Source: Accumulibacter sp031732795 | GTDB lineage: Bacteria; Pseudomonadota; Gammaproteobacteria; Burkholderiales; Rhodocyclaceae | Direction: 5' to 3' | Length of the DNA stretch: 64,000 bases | NCBI GenBank assembly: GCA_031732795.1 | Contig: JAVMKC010000115.1 | Location: 141,453 to 205,452 of the forward strand | Shown here: positions 1 to 7,763 of the stretch, piece after piece | How positions within the stretch are numbered: the first letter of the stretch is position 1 | How the letters are laid out: each line of letters begins with the position of its first letter | Translations under genes and position numbers: made by a program | Notes under the pieces: model-generated | Told to the model about the DNA's origin: nothing | The model's database searches: none | Seen by the model: the letters and a program-made list of their open reading frames with translations, nothing else

Positions 1-135
1 ATTCTCATGCCGCACCCCGAACGCGTTTTCCGTTGCGTTCAGATGTCCTGGTACCCCGATGAATGGCGACGCGGCGGCAGAGAGGATTCGCCGTGGATGC
101 GGATGTTCCGCAACGCACGGCGCTGGGTCGGGTAG
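1..135 (+). CDS. 3' end of an unidentified gene, cut by the window edge
   Basis: The frame is open from base 1 and runs 44 codons to a TAG at 133-135. The peptide is rich in Trp, Arg and Met and ends in FRNARRWVG, which looks like the C-terminus of a real protein rather than random sequence. It converges on malate synthase, and a GC-rich hairpin with arms near 139-149 and 153-163 lies between the two stops. I do not recognise the family. The upstream part lies outside the window, so neither function nor start can be given. Confidence 0.35.
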   Translation: MLMPHPERVFRCVQMSWYPDEWRRGGREDSPWMRMFRNARRWVG

Positions 136-137
136 GG

Positions 138-213
138 GCGACGTCAGCCGGAGGCTGGCGTCGTACGGCGAGTAAGATGAACTTCTCTTCGGAGAACTTT
201 CCTCCGGAGGATG
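138..213. terminator. Paired hairpins between converging genes
   Basis: An 11-bp stem with a GGA loop (arms CGACGTCAGCC and GGCTGGCGTCG, one G-T pair) is followed by a short TTCTC/GAGAA stem closed by a TTCG loop and by the palindrome CCTCCGGAGG. There is no clear T-run, so this is a candidate transcription end or mRNA-stabilising region for the converging genes rather than a classic intrinsic terminator. Confidence 0.35.
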
Positions 214-1812
214 TCAGTCCATCGCCTCGTACAAGGGCAGGGTCAGGAATTCCGGGTAGTCCGGGGTCAGTGACATCTTGTCGAAGATCACCGCCGCTTG
301 ATAATAGGTGGCGGTATCCTCACCTTGGGCGAGCACGGTCTGTTTGACCTTCTCCAGTTCTTCGCTGATCATGCCGCGGACCATTTCGACGGTTACCTTG
401 CGGCCATCGTCGAGGATGCCTTTGGACGAAACCACCCATTGCCAGACTTGCGAACGGGAGATTTCGGCGGTGGCGGCGTCTTCCATCAGATTGTGGATCG
501 GCACACAGCCGTTGCCGGCCAGCCAGCTGCCCAGATAATGGATGCCGACGTTGATGTTGTTGCGCAGGCCCGTTTCGGTGATCGGCTGTGACGGCTGGAA
601 ATTGAGGAAGTCGGCGGCGGAGAACACTTCATCACGCTGCTTTTCCCATTGGTTCGGACGCTCGCCGAGAACTTTCTGAAATTCTTCAGCGGCGATCGAC
701 ACCAGTCCGGGGTGGGCGACCCAGCCGCCGTCGAAACCGTCGTTGGCATCGCGTGCCTTGTCATGCCGGATACCGGCAAGGGCTTTTTCGTTGGCCACTG
801 GATCGTTCTTGATCGGAATCAGCGCACTCATCCCGCCCATCGCCGGCGCGCCGCGTTTGTGACAGATCTTCACCAGTTGCAAGGCATAACTGCGCATGAA
901 CGGCACTTCCATGGTGATCGCACCGCGGTTGGCCAGGCAGAAGTCGGCGTTCTTCTTGAATTTCTTGATGCACGAGAAGATGTAGTCCCAGCGACCGGCG
1001 TTCAGGCCGGCCGAGTGCTCGCGCAATTCGTAGAGAATTTCCTCCATTTCGAAGGTCGCCAGAATCGTTTCGACCAGCACCGTGGCCTTGATCGTGCCGC
1101 GCGGCAGCCCGATGTGCTCCTGAGCCATGATGAAAATGTCGTTCCACAAACGTGCTTCGAGATGTGATTCCATCTTCGGCAGGTAGAAGAACGGGCCGGC
1201 ACCGCGAGCGATCTGTTCCTTGGCGTTATGGAAAAACACCAGCGCGAAATCGAAAATACCACCGGAAACCCGCTGGCCATCGACGGTGACGTGCTTCTCA
1301 TCGAGATGCCAACCACGCGGACGAATCTGCAAGGTGGCGATCTGGTCATTGAGCGAATATGTCTTGCCGGCTTCATTGACGAACGACAACTGCCGGCGGA
1401 TCGCCCGGTACAGATTCACCTGACCCTGAAGCTGATTGTCCCATTTCGGACTGTTCGAGTCCTCGAAGTCGGTCATGTACGAATCGGCGCCCGAATTGAA
1501 GGCATTGATGATCATTTTCGCTTCCACCGGGCCGGTGATCTCCGTCCGCCGACGTTCGAGCGCCTTGGGCAACGGCGAGATTTTCCAGTCGCCTTCGCGA
1601 ATGGCCTTCGTCTCTGGCAGAAAATCGGGCATTTCACCGGCATCGATACGCGCCTGACGTTCCTTGCGCGCGCGCAGCAACTCCTGGCGACGGCCTTCAA
1701 AAGCGCGATGCAGTTTGACGACCAGATCGAGCGCGTCCTTGGTCAGGATGGAAAGGTAATCGGGTGCGATCGGGGCGTTGATCTGCATGCCGGCGGGCAG
1801 TTCGAGGCTCAT
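214..1812 (-). CDS. aceB: Malate synthase A
   Basis: Condenses glyoxylate with acetyl-CoA to give malate, the second step of the glyoxylate shunt, in the cytoplasm. The protein is 532 aa, matching the family length of about 530. The malate synthase signature EHSAGLNAGRWDYIFS is seen near residues 265-280, and the C-terminal block with GNGCVPIHNLMEDAATAE near 432-450 carries the expected catalytic Asp region. The ATG at 1812 has AGGAG about 8 bases upstream. It is divergent from a LysR regulator 114 bp away, which could control it. No isocitrate lyase gene is in the window, so the first shunt enzyme must lie elsewhere. The assignment is secure. Confidence 0.96.
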   Translation of the reverse strand: MSLELPAGMQINAPIAPDYLSILTKDALDLVVKLHRAFEGRRQELLRARKERQARIDAGEMPDFLPETKAIREGDWKISPLPKALERRRTEITGPVEAKMIINAFNSGADSYMTDFEDSNSPKWDNQLQGQVNLYRAIRRQLSFVNEAGKTYSLNDQIATLQIRPRGWHLDEKHVTVDGQRVSGGIFDFALVFFHNAKEQIARGAGPFFYLPKMESHLEARLWNDIFIMAQEHIGLPRGTIKATVLVETILATFEMEEILYELREHSAGLNAGRWDYIFSCIKKFKKNADFCLANRGAITMEVPFMRSYALQLVKICHKRGAPAMGGMSALIPIKNDPVANEKALAGIRHDKARDANDGFDGGWVAHPGLVSIAAEEFQKVLGERPNQWEKQRDEVFSAADFLNFQPSQPITETGLRNNINVGIHYLGSWLAGNGCVPIHNLMEDAATAEISRSQVWQWVVSSKGILDDGRKVTVEMVRGMISEELEKVKQTVLAQGEDTATYYQAAVIFDKMSLTPDYPEFLTLPLYEAMD

Positions 1813-1926
1813 GCGTGACTCCTAGGCAAGGGTGGGGGAACGATGCGAGGATTGTATTAGATGCTTTACTGGAATATAAGAGCGATTGGAATCAAATTAT
1901 CTTTGACTAAAACTATTGAATAACGC

Positions 1927-2823
1927 ATGGATCAGTTGAAACAACTCCTGGCTTTCGTCAATTCGGCCCATCGCGGCAGTCTCTCGGCAGCCGCGCAACT
2001 CGAAGGGGTGACGCCGGCAGTCATCGGTCGTCGGTTGGACGCGCTCGAAGCGCGATTGGGTGTCCGGCTGCTGTTGCGTACCACCCGCAAGCTGTCGTTG
2101 ACTTTCGAAGGGCAGGCTTTTCTGGAAGATTGTCAGCGGATTCTCAACGATCTGGCTAATGCCGAGGCGGCGGTGTCACTCGGCGGGATTCGCGCCAATG
2201 GTCATCTGAAAGTGTCGGCACCGGCTGGTTTCGGGCGTCGTCATGTCGCGCCGCTGGTCAGCGCGTTCATGGACGCCAACCCGGATGTCTCGGTGCGGCT
2301 TGATCTGACCGACCGCCTGGTCGATCTGGTCAATGAAGGGGTCGATTGCGCGGTACGGATCGGTGAAATGCCGGATTCGACGCTGGCCAGTGCCAAGCTC
2401 GGTGAAATGCGCCGCCTGGTCGTGGCCAGTCCGGGCTATCTCGAACGCCATGCCGCGCCACAAACCCCGGCGCAGTTGTCCGCGCACAATTGTCTTTCGT
2501 TAGGTCAGCAACGAGGATGGTCCTTGCGGCAAAGTCCGGACGGGGAGGTGATCAGTTACAAGGTTTCCGGCAGTTTCGAGTGCAACGACGGTGCGGTGCT
2601 GCATCAATGGGCGCTGGCTGGCAAAGGGCTGGCTTGGCGTTCATTGTGGGAGGTGGGCGAGGATCTTCGTCAAGGCCGACTGGTGTCGGTGCTCGACGAC
2701 TATGCCGCACCACCGGTCGGCATCCATGCCGTCTTTCCAGAACGCCGCCATCTGCCGTTGCGAGTGCGGCTATTCATCGACCGCTTGAAGCAATCTTTTG
2801 GAAATCCGCGTTATTGGCAGTGA
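1927..2823 (+). CDS. LysR-family transcriptional regulator
   Basis: Predicted DNA-binding regulator of 298 aa, normal for LysR proteins. Residues 1-60 form the winged helix-turn-helix (SLSAAAQLEGVTPAVIGRRL, then LGVRLLLRTTR), and the remainder is the periplasmic-binding-protein-like effector domain. It looks like the CrgA/YafC-type group that ends in a YW-rich tail. It is divergent from malate synthase. LysR proteins often control the gene they face, so aceB is the natural candidate target, but that is inference. No clear Shine-Dalgarno precedes the ATG. The ligand is unknown. Confidence 0.9.
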   Translation: MDQLKQLLAFVNSAHRGSLSAAAQLEGVTPAVIGRRLDALEARLGVRLLLRTTRKLSLTFEGQAFLEDCQRILNDLANAEAAVSLGGIRANGHLKVSAPAGFGRRHVAPLVSAFMDANPDVSVRLDLTDRLVDLVNEGVDCAVRIGEMPDSTLASAKLGEMRRLVVASPGYLERHAAPQTPAQLSAHNCLSLGQQRGWSLRQSPDGEVISYKVSGSFECNDGAVLHQWALAGKGLAWRSLWEVGEDLRQGRLVSVLDDYAAPPVGIHAVFPERRHLPLRVRLFIDRLKQSFGNPRYWQ

Positions 2824-3197
2824 ATCGTTGGAGGAGTCACTGGGCGGCGATCTGTCGAGATGCTGCGCCATCTTCTGTGCGTGATGCTGATGCCGCGTGT
2901 CTTCGTAACGTATTGTTTGACGAGACGCAGATAACCGCGGTTGCGGTTTCGATCCGCCCGTTGTTATTGCCCTCTCTTGGGTGCGTCATTCGATATCGCA
3001 AAATCGGCCACCCACCATCCCGATCAATAGCCGTCACCAAGACCGTATGTCGCCAGGGGTTTGAGCGGCCGCCTGATGCCAGTGCCGATAGACAAGGGGT
3101 GGCAAGAAAGCAAGGAAGGCGACGAAGTCGTGGTCAGAAAAACACGCAAACAGGCCATAAACAATGGCCTGCAAGCAGCATCGCCTTCGATGGACTC
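2824..3197. other. Gap without a convincing gene
   Basis: About 370 bp between the LysR gene and the convergent zinc-finger gene. Open frames here are short and show no recognisable protein. The only clear element is the hairpin listed separately at 3134-3171. Confidence 0.5.
3134..3171 (-). terminator. Terminator of the zinc-finger gene
   Basis: Perfect 8-bp stem CAGGCCAT/ATGGCCTG (3151-3158 and 3164-3171) with a 5-base loop. Read on the minus strand it is followed by TTTGCGTGTTTTTC. It lies just past the stop of the minus-strand gene ending at 3198, so it probably ends that transcript. Confidence 0.6.
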
Positions 3198-3644
3198 TCA
3201 GGCTTTGCCGGCAGCCAGTTTCTTTGCTGCGCGAGCCAGCGCCTTGCGAGCTTTTTCCGCTTTGATGTGTGCCAAAGCCTGAGCTCGATTGCAGTCTTTG
3301 CAATAGGAGTGCAAACCATCCGAACTGCGGGAATTCTTGTGGAATTCCAGAACGGATTTTTGTTGTTTGCATTTGACACAGGTCTTCATTTTCATCGGGA
3401 CGACTTCTTCGACGGTCACAGGAAGACGTGGAGAAGAGTCGTCCGGCCTGATCGAATGGTTACCGGTCGTCGCGGAGGACGAATAAGCGACTGGTTCCAC
3501 TCGGTTGGAACCCGAGGGCGAGGGCTCAGGCATCGGATTGGCATTCGACTTGACTGTCTTGCCGTGCGCAGGCTGCGGTGTCGTGGCGTTTGACAACTTG
3601 GGCATGGTGGAATAGTCGTTTGGGGTAACAAGCTGGAGGCTCAT
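3198..3644 (-). CDS. Small CxxC/CxxC zinc-finger protein, function unknown
   Basis: A 148-aa protein. Residues 1-80 are Pro/Ser/Thr-rich and look disordered. Residues about 87-120 hold CVKCKQQKSVLEFHKN and YCKDCNRAQ, a four-cysteine zinc-binding module like those in small phage or plasmid HNH-type proteins, though the catalytic HNH residues are not evident. The C-terminus is Lys/Ala-rich and probably helical and basic, suggesting nucleic-acid contact. The ATG at 3644 has AAGGAG with good spacing, and a promoter and terminator flank it, so it looks expressed. It stands alone in a gene-poor region. No function is claimed. Confidence 0.65.
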   Translation of the reverse strand: MSLQLVTPNDYSTMPKLSNATTPQPAHGKTVKSNANPMPEPSPSGSNRVEPVAYSSSATTGNHSIRPDDSSPRLPVTVEEVVPMKMKTCVKCKQQKSVLEFHKNSRSSDGLHSYCKDCNRAQALAHIKAEKARKALARAAKKLAAGKA

Positions 3645-3673
3645 TGACGGCTCCTTTATGGCAAATGGGACAA

Positions 3674-3701
3674 AATATATTTATAGCTTTATGCGCATCA
3701 A
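3674..3701 (-). promoter_or_regulatory. Candidate sigma-70 promoter of the zinc-finger gene
   Basis: On the minus strand TTGATG (3701-3696) and TATATT (3679-3674) are spaced 16 bp apart, about 30 bp before the ATG at 3644. It matches the consensus moderately well and lies in an AT-rich stretch; this is a sequence match only. Confidence 0.4.
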
Positions 3702-4355
3702 CGATTCTTTGTACCCAACTTCTGCGATTGGTCAGGACGAATCAAAAAACATGTCACAACTGGATCAAGACTTGTCATTGGCCGAACTCATTGGCAGCTT
3801 GATGCCTGGTGGATTGTGTTGCGTTGTTTCGTGTACGAACTGAACTCGCGAAGAATCGTTTCATCTTTGAATAAAGGAGTTTTTCTCCATCGATAGTGCT
3901 GAACGAGTGCCTCTATTTTGCGCGTATCAAGTTTCAAACAAAGGAATTAGTTGGCATAACACTGTCGAAGAAGTCATCTCTGACAAAAAATTCAACCGTG
4001 TCTGCTGGCTGACGTGCGAGACGTATTTGTCGGCACTGCCAGACTTCATCCTCGAATATCACATAAGCAAATATTATGCCCATTAATAAGTGGATTTTAT
4101 TCTATCAATAGCTTAAACCTGGCCTCCAGACAGCCTGACCAGCGTCATTCCCTGGCAAATGTAAAAAAAACTGACATCAAGAGAATCGGTTTGGCAGGAG
4201 TGTCAATGTGAGCCAATCAATGACTTCTTCCTCCCTTTGTCCTCACGGAGTAATCGCAGGGCAACGAGTTTGGATTGAATTGGACAGCGGTGATTTCTGG
4301 ATGCTGTTGAACTTCAGGAATCGTTGCGATCTGCGCGGGAAAACGTGCATAGACT
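3702..4355. other. AT-richer gap without a convincing gene
   Basis: Base composition is lower in GC than the surrounding chromosome and the open frames are short, with no family resemblance. Together with the degenerate repeat that follows and the orphan regulator at 4893, the stretch looks like accessory or decayed DNA. Confidence 0.45.
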
Positions 4356-4459
4356 GATTTCGCGGCGCATAGAGAGGTCACGCCACGAGAACTCATGGAA
4401 AAATGGACAGCTTTTCGGCTGACACAGTTGATCAGTCTCAAGTCCGACAAACTCCTAAG
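4356..4459. repeat. Dispersed 104-bp element, copy A (degenerate)
   Basis: Aligns without gaps to 52348-52451 at about 74% identity (77 of 104 positions by hand count). Shared blocks include GATTTCG, GGCGCATAG, ACGAGAA, AAAAATGGAC and GATCAG.CTCAAG.CCGACA. Read on the minus strand both copies keep one open frame, with the common peptide pattern LRLI.C...KAVHFS..SR, and many differences fall at third codon positions. In this copy the hairpin seen in copy B is largely lost. Confidence 0.6.
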
Positions 4460-4847
4460 GGCGATCAATGACCCGTCAAATGAGAAGAAGATGGCGTTGA
4501 TCTGGCAAAATGCGTGTGTTCGGACAACTGTTCCGTTTGCTGCAAATTTTCCGACTCTTTGGATCCTTGATTCATTGCACCTTGTCGACGTGCTGCCCGA
4601 AAATCGCGAACCAGTGTCGTGACCTGTTGCCGCTTGAAATTTGCCAGACCAGACTACTTTTCTGGGTTCCGGTGGATTGCAAGCGCAGGTTCTGCCTCGT
4701 CGTGAAACGGCTTGTTGGTAAACCTGCAGGAAACCGAAGCCTGTTCTGCGATTTTGGTTTAGGCCAATCGATCAAGATAAACAGAGACAATCGTAACTGT
4801 AACGTTTGTTTGGTGTCAATAATCAGAGTAACAGTAAAAGTACGTTT
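4460..4847. other. Gap upstream of the Mu-type regulator
   Basis: No convincing gene. Near 4793-4842 are related short runs such as GTAACTGTAACG and GTAACAGTAAAAG that could belong to the control region of the next gene, but their spacing is irregular. Confidence 0.4.
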
Positions 4848-4859
4848 CATATTAATATG
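4848..4859. promoter_or_regulatory. 12-bp palindrome before the Mu-type regulator
   Basis: CATATTAATATG is a perfect palindrome 33 bp upstream of the likely ATG at 4893. Its position in an AT-rich leader suits an autoregulatory operator or a -10 region. This is inference from symmetry alone. Confidence 0.35.
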
Positions 4860-4892
4860 TTGTTTTAATTGTGCATGTTATCTGTGCGGGTT

Positions 4893-5531
4893 ATGGATAA
4901 GACTGTAACGGAGATTAATACTTATACGGCGATCGAACTGGCGGAGTTGCGATTGCCTGGTTTTCCCGCATCGAGAAAAAATTGGTATGAACTGGTTGCC
5001 CGCGAACAGTGGGCAGTAATCGAAAAACCTGGGAAGGGGCCTGGCGGTGTGCGCCGCGAATATGTTCCTCCACCCGAAGTGCAGGCAATGATCGATGCGG
5101 TGCTTCGCGGAGAGACGCCGCCGGTCCGGGAGCGTCGCAAGCAAAGCGCCAGTCGGCCGGAACGTGTCTCGACTCCGGTCAATGACCGACGTCTCGCCCT
5201 CCGTTCGCTGGACATGAAAAAAACCGTGAACTCGCCAAAAGACAGTGCTCAAGGCGTCATCGATTTCCTGCTGCTCAACCGCTGCTTTATGGCGTGTTCA
5301 AAGGTTTATGGCGTTGGTTTCGACAAGGTGCCGGTGAGTCTGCAATTGCAATTTACTGTCGATTTTTACAATGCGCTGATTGGCATGGCCGCGAATATGA
5401 AAGGCGGAGTAGGCGCGTTCCAGCAACTTGAGACACATGCGCTGGTTGAGCAATTGCGACTGCTGTTGCAGATGGAGGTCGTCAAACCGTGGTGCGAGGG
5501 TCATGATCCATTCAGAGACTGGGTCATTTGA
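4893..5531 (+). CDS. Orphan regulator with Mu-type winged-helix DNA-binding domain
   Basis: The 212-aa protein (from the ATG at 4893; a TTG at 4869 is also possible) begins with a domain resembling the N-terminal DNA-binding domain of Mu transposase and repressor: TAIELAELRLPGFPASRKNW, then a wing with GKGPGGVRREY, near residues 8-60. The middle is basic, and the C-terminal part from about 105 is a helical region I do not recognise. Such domains occur in phage repressors, transposases and some stand-alone regulators. No transposase catalytic domain is present, so this is not MuA. It sits alone next to AT-rich DNA and the dispersed repeat, suggesting acquisition. Target unknown. Confidence 0.65.
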   Translation: MDKTVTEINTYTAIELAELRLPGFPASRKNWYELVAREQWAVIEKPGKGPGGVRREYVPPPEVQAMIDAVLRGETPPVRERRKQSASRPERVSTPVNDRRLALRSLDMKKTVNSPKDSAQGVIDFLLLNRCFMACSKVYGVGFDKVPVSLQLQFTVDFYNALIGMAANMKGGVGAFQQLETHALVEQLRLLLQMEVVKPWCEGHDPFRDWVI

Positions 5532-5655
5532 GTTGATTTAAAAAATATTCATGAACGAACGGTTGTTTTGTCGTACGTTACTGGATCTTCGATTTTGTCC
5601 AGAGGGAAGAGCGGATGACCGTGTTGCACGGTGGTATGCGTGCTTGTTGAAATTT

Positions 5656-6504
5656 TCAGCGGCTGCGCTCAGCCATCGGTTCCCCCATCCGAACCGTCTT
5701 GCCTGCTTGCCACGTCGAGTCGAAACAGATGGTGGTTTTTGGAAACAACAGCACTACGGTCGAACCGAGCAGGAAACGGCCCATTTCCTGACCTTTACCC
5801 AGAATGATCTGCTGGCTGTCATAGCGCCATTCGCTCAACTGAGCGCTGTGTGAAGGATTGACCGTGCCGTGCCAGACGGTGGCCATGCTGCCGACGATGG
5901 TGGCGCCGATCAGCACGATGACGAACAGGATCTCACCGGCTTGGAAAACGCAGACCACCCGCTCATTGCGCGCGAACAGGCCGGGAACACCGCGAGCGGT
6001 CGCCGGGTTGACCGAGAACAGTTCGCCCGGGACATGAATCATTCGCCGCAGGCGACCTTCTGCGGGCATGTGGATGCGATGGTAATCGCGTGGGCTGAGA
6101 TAGAGGGTGGCGAATTCACCGTCGTCAAAGCAACTGGCGAGTTGCCGGTCGCCGCCGAGCAGTGCCTGGGTGGTGTAACGGTGACCCTTGGCCTGAAAAA
6201 TCTGATCGCGTTCGATGCGTCCGAATTGGCTGATGGCGCCGTCGACTGGACATACGAAGTCGGCATCGGCCAGCGGGCGGGCGTCAGCACGCAACGGTCG
6301 GGTGAAAAAATCGTTGAAGGTGGCGTAAGCGGCAGGGTCGGGGTTGGCGGCTTCGTTCATGTCGACGCCGTAGCGCTTGATGAACCCGCGGATGACACGC
6401 GTGGTCAGGGAACCGCGAGGACGGGTGGCGAATCGACCGGCGAGAACGGTGAGGGTTTTTTTGGGCAGCAGATACTGCGCCTGAACGGCGAGACGGTCGA
6501 ACAC
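5656..6504 (-). CDS. psd: Phosphatidylserine decarboxylase proenzyme
   Basis: Converts phosphatidylserine to phosphatidylethanolamine at the inner membrane. The 282-aa protein begins at a GTG, and the alignment of MFDRLAVQAQYLLPKKTLTV with the start of other Psd proteins supports that choice. VDMNEA and TFNDFFTRPL near 49-70, the catalytic DYHRIHMP region near 140-147, and LGST near 247-250 are present. Cleavage at the Gly-Ser of LGST forms the pyruvoyl cofactor. No Shine-Dalgarno is visible, because the bases upstream on the coding strand are a pyrimidine-rich tandem repeat. It follows korB on the same strand after 200 bp. Confidence 0.95.
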   Translation of the reverse strand: MFDRLAVQAQYLLPKKTLTVLAGRFATRPRGSLTTRVIRGFIKRYGVDMNEAANPDPAAYATFNDFFTRPLRADARPLADADFVCPVDGAISQFGRIERDQIFQAKGHRYTTQALLGGDRQLASCFDDGEFATLYLSPRDYHRIHMPAEGRLRRMIHVPGELFSVNPATARGVPGLFARNERVVCVFQAGEILFVIVLIGATIVGSMATVWHGTVNPSHSAQLSEWRYDSQQIILGKGQEMGRFLLGSTVVLLFPKTTICFDSTWQAGKTVRMGEPMAERSR

Positions 6505-6520
6505 GATGGTAGTCAGGAGG

Positions 6521-6572
6521 AGGGCGGGAAAGGAGGGCGGGAAAGGAGGGCGGGAAAGGAGGGCGGGAAAGG
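6521..6572. repeat. Four 13-bp tandem repeats before psd
   Basis: The unit AGGGCGGGAAAGG occurs four times in a row with no mismatches (starts at 6521, 6534, 6547, 6560), inside a longer purine-rich run reaching about 6600. On the psd-coding strand it is C/T-rich and ends about 17 bp before the GTG start, in the untranslated leader. Copy number may vary by slippage. Confidence 0.9.
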
Positions 6573-6706
6573 GGAACGAAGGAGGAGGAAGAAAAAGGAC
6601 GTGGCGATCCAGATTATACGGTCAGCCCGGATGGTTGACGTCGCCGCTTGCTGATATGGTCGGCGGATGCGCTCGACGGCGTGATTGCCGCCGAGCGGAA
6701 ACACGA

Positions 6707-7762
6707 TCAGCGCAATCCGGCGTTGATTTTTTCGAGAGCGGCACGTCCTGGGGAAAGCTCGGCAGCGCCAAGTGAATTCAAGGGCGCGTCGACCGACCCC
6801 AACTGCTGATGAAGATCCTGCGCCTCCGGGTCTACATAGAGCAGGCCGGTGACCAGTTCGCCCTGCGCGGCGTGGTCTTGAATGTAAGCCATCGCCCGGC
6901 GGCGGTCGCTGGGGTCGTAGCCGGCGTGGAGCTTGCGCAAACGCAGGATCGAACCGTCGTGTTGACGGACGTCGATTACTTCGCCTTCGCCGTAGTCCGC
7001 GGTGATTTCTTCTCGTGGGGTGATGAAATCCAGCCTGGTGACCGCTTCATTGTGTTCGCGGACGTAGTCGTAGCTCTTGGTGCTGCCAGTGTGGTTATTG
7101 AAGGTGATGCACGGTGACAGCACGTCGATGACCGCTGCGCCTTGATGTGCCAGGGCGGCGCGGATCAGCGGCGTCAGTTGCGCTTTGTCGCCGGAGAAGC
7201 TGCGGGCGACAAAGGTGGCGCCCATCACCAGTGCCAAAGTGACCAGGTCGATCGGCGCATCATTGTTCATCTGTCCACGTTTCGATTTGGAGCCTTTGTC
7301 AGCGGTGGCCGAAAACTGACCTTTCGTCAGGCCATAAACACCATTATTTTCAACGATATAGGTCATGTTGACGCCGCGACGCATCAAGTGTGCGAACTGA
7401 CCGAGACCGATCGACGCCGAGTCGCCGTCGCCGGAAACTCCAAGATAGATCAGGCTGCGGTTGGCGAGATAGGCACCAGTAAGTACCGACGGCATGCGTC
7501 CATGGACGGTGTTGAAGCCGTGGGAATTGCCCAGGAAATAATCCGGCGTTTTTGACGAGCAGCCGATTCCGGACAGCTTGGCCACGCGGTGCGGTTGAAT
7601 GTCGAGTTCCCAGCACGCCTGAATGATGGCTGCCGAGATCGAGTCGTGGCCGCAACCGGCGCAGAGCGTCGAGATCTTCCCTTCATAATCGCGCCGGGTA
7701 TAGCCGACACTGTTTTTGGCCAGCGAGGGATGATGAAGCTTTGGTTTGGCGAGGTAGGTCAT
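6707..7762 (-). CDS. korB: 2-oxoglutarate oxidoreductase, thiamine-diphosphate (beta) subunit KorB
   Basis: Beta subunit (351 aa) of a CoA-acylating 2-oxoacid:ferredoxin oxidoreductase. It carries the thiamine-diphosphate motif GDGDS (111-115) and ENNGVYGLTKGQ (138-149), plus Cys34, Cys37, Cys68 and Cys218, placed as expected for the [4Fe-4S] cluster of this family. It begins one base after the korA stop, so it is co-translated with korA. The 2-oxoglutarate specificity rests on the gene set korC-korA-korB, which matches the enzyme described from Azoarcus evansii and Thauera. Substrate is therefore inferred; pyruvate or other 2-oxoacids cannot be excluded from sequence reading alone. Confidence 0.88.
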   Translation of the reverse strand: MTYLAKPKLHHPSLAKNSVGYTRRDYEGKISTLCAGCGHDSISAAIIQACWELDIQPHRVAKLSGIGCSSKTPDYFLGNSHGFNTVHGRMPSVLTGAYLANRSLIYLGVSGDGDSASIGLGQFAHLMRRGVNMTYIVENNGVYGLTKGQFSATADKGSKSKRGQMNNDAPIDLVTLALVMGATFVARSFSGDKAQLTPLIRAALAHQGAAVIDVLSPCITFNNHTGSTKSYDYVREHNEAVTRLDFITPREEITADYGEGEVIDVRQHDGSILRLRKLHAGYDPSDRRRAMAYIQDHAAQGELVTGLLYVDPEAQDLHQQLGSVDAPLNSLGAAELSPGRAALEKINAGLR

Positions 7763-7763
7763 G

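Noticed and set aside
2490..3593. Long plus-strand frame across the LysR 3' end and zinc-finger gene
   Set aside because: It overlaps two better-supported genes and has no conserved domain.
4217..4468. 83-codon minus-strand frame through the dispersed repeat as a functional gene
   Set aside because: Only the repeat part matches copy B; the rest differs completely, and no ribosome site or promoter is seen. Treated as a repeat.
6521..6572. Tandem repeats as a CRISPR array
   Set aside because: The units are 13 bp and touch each other; there are no spacers and no cas genes.
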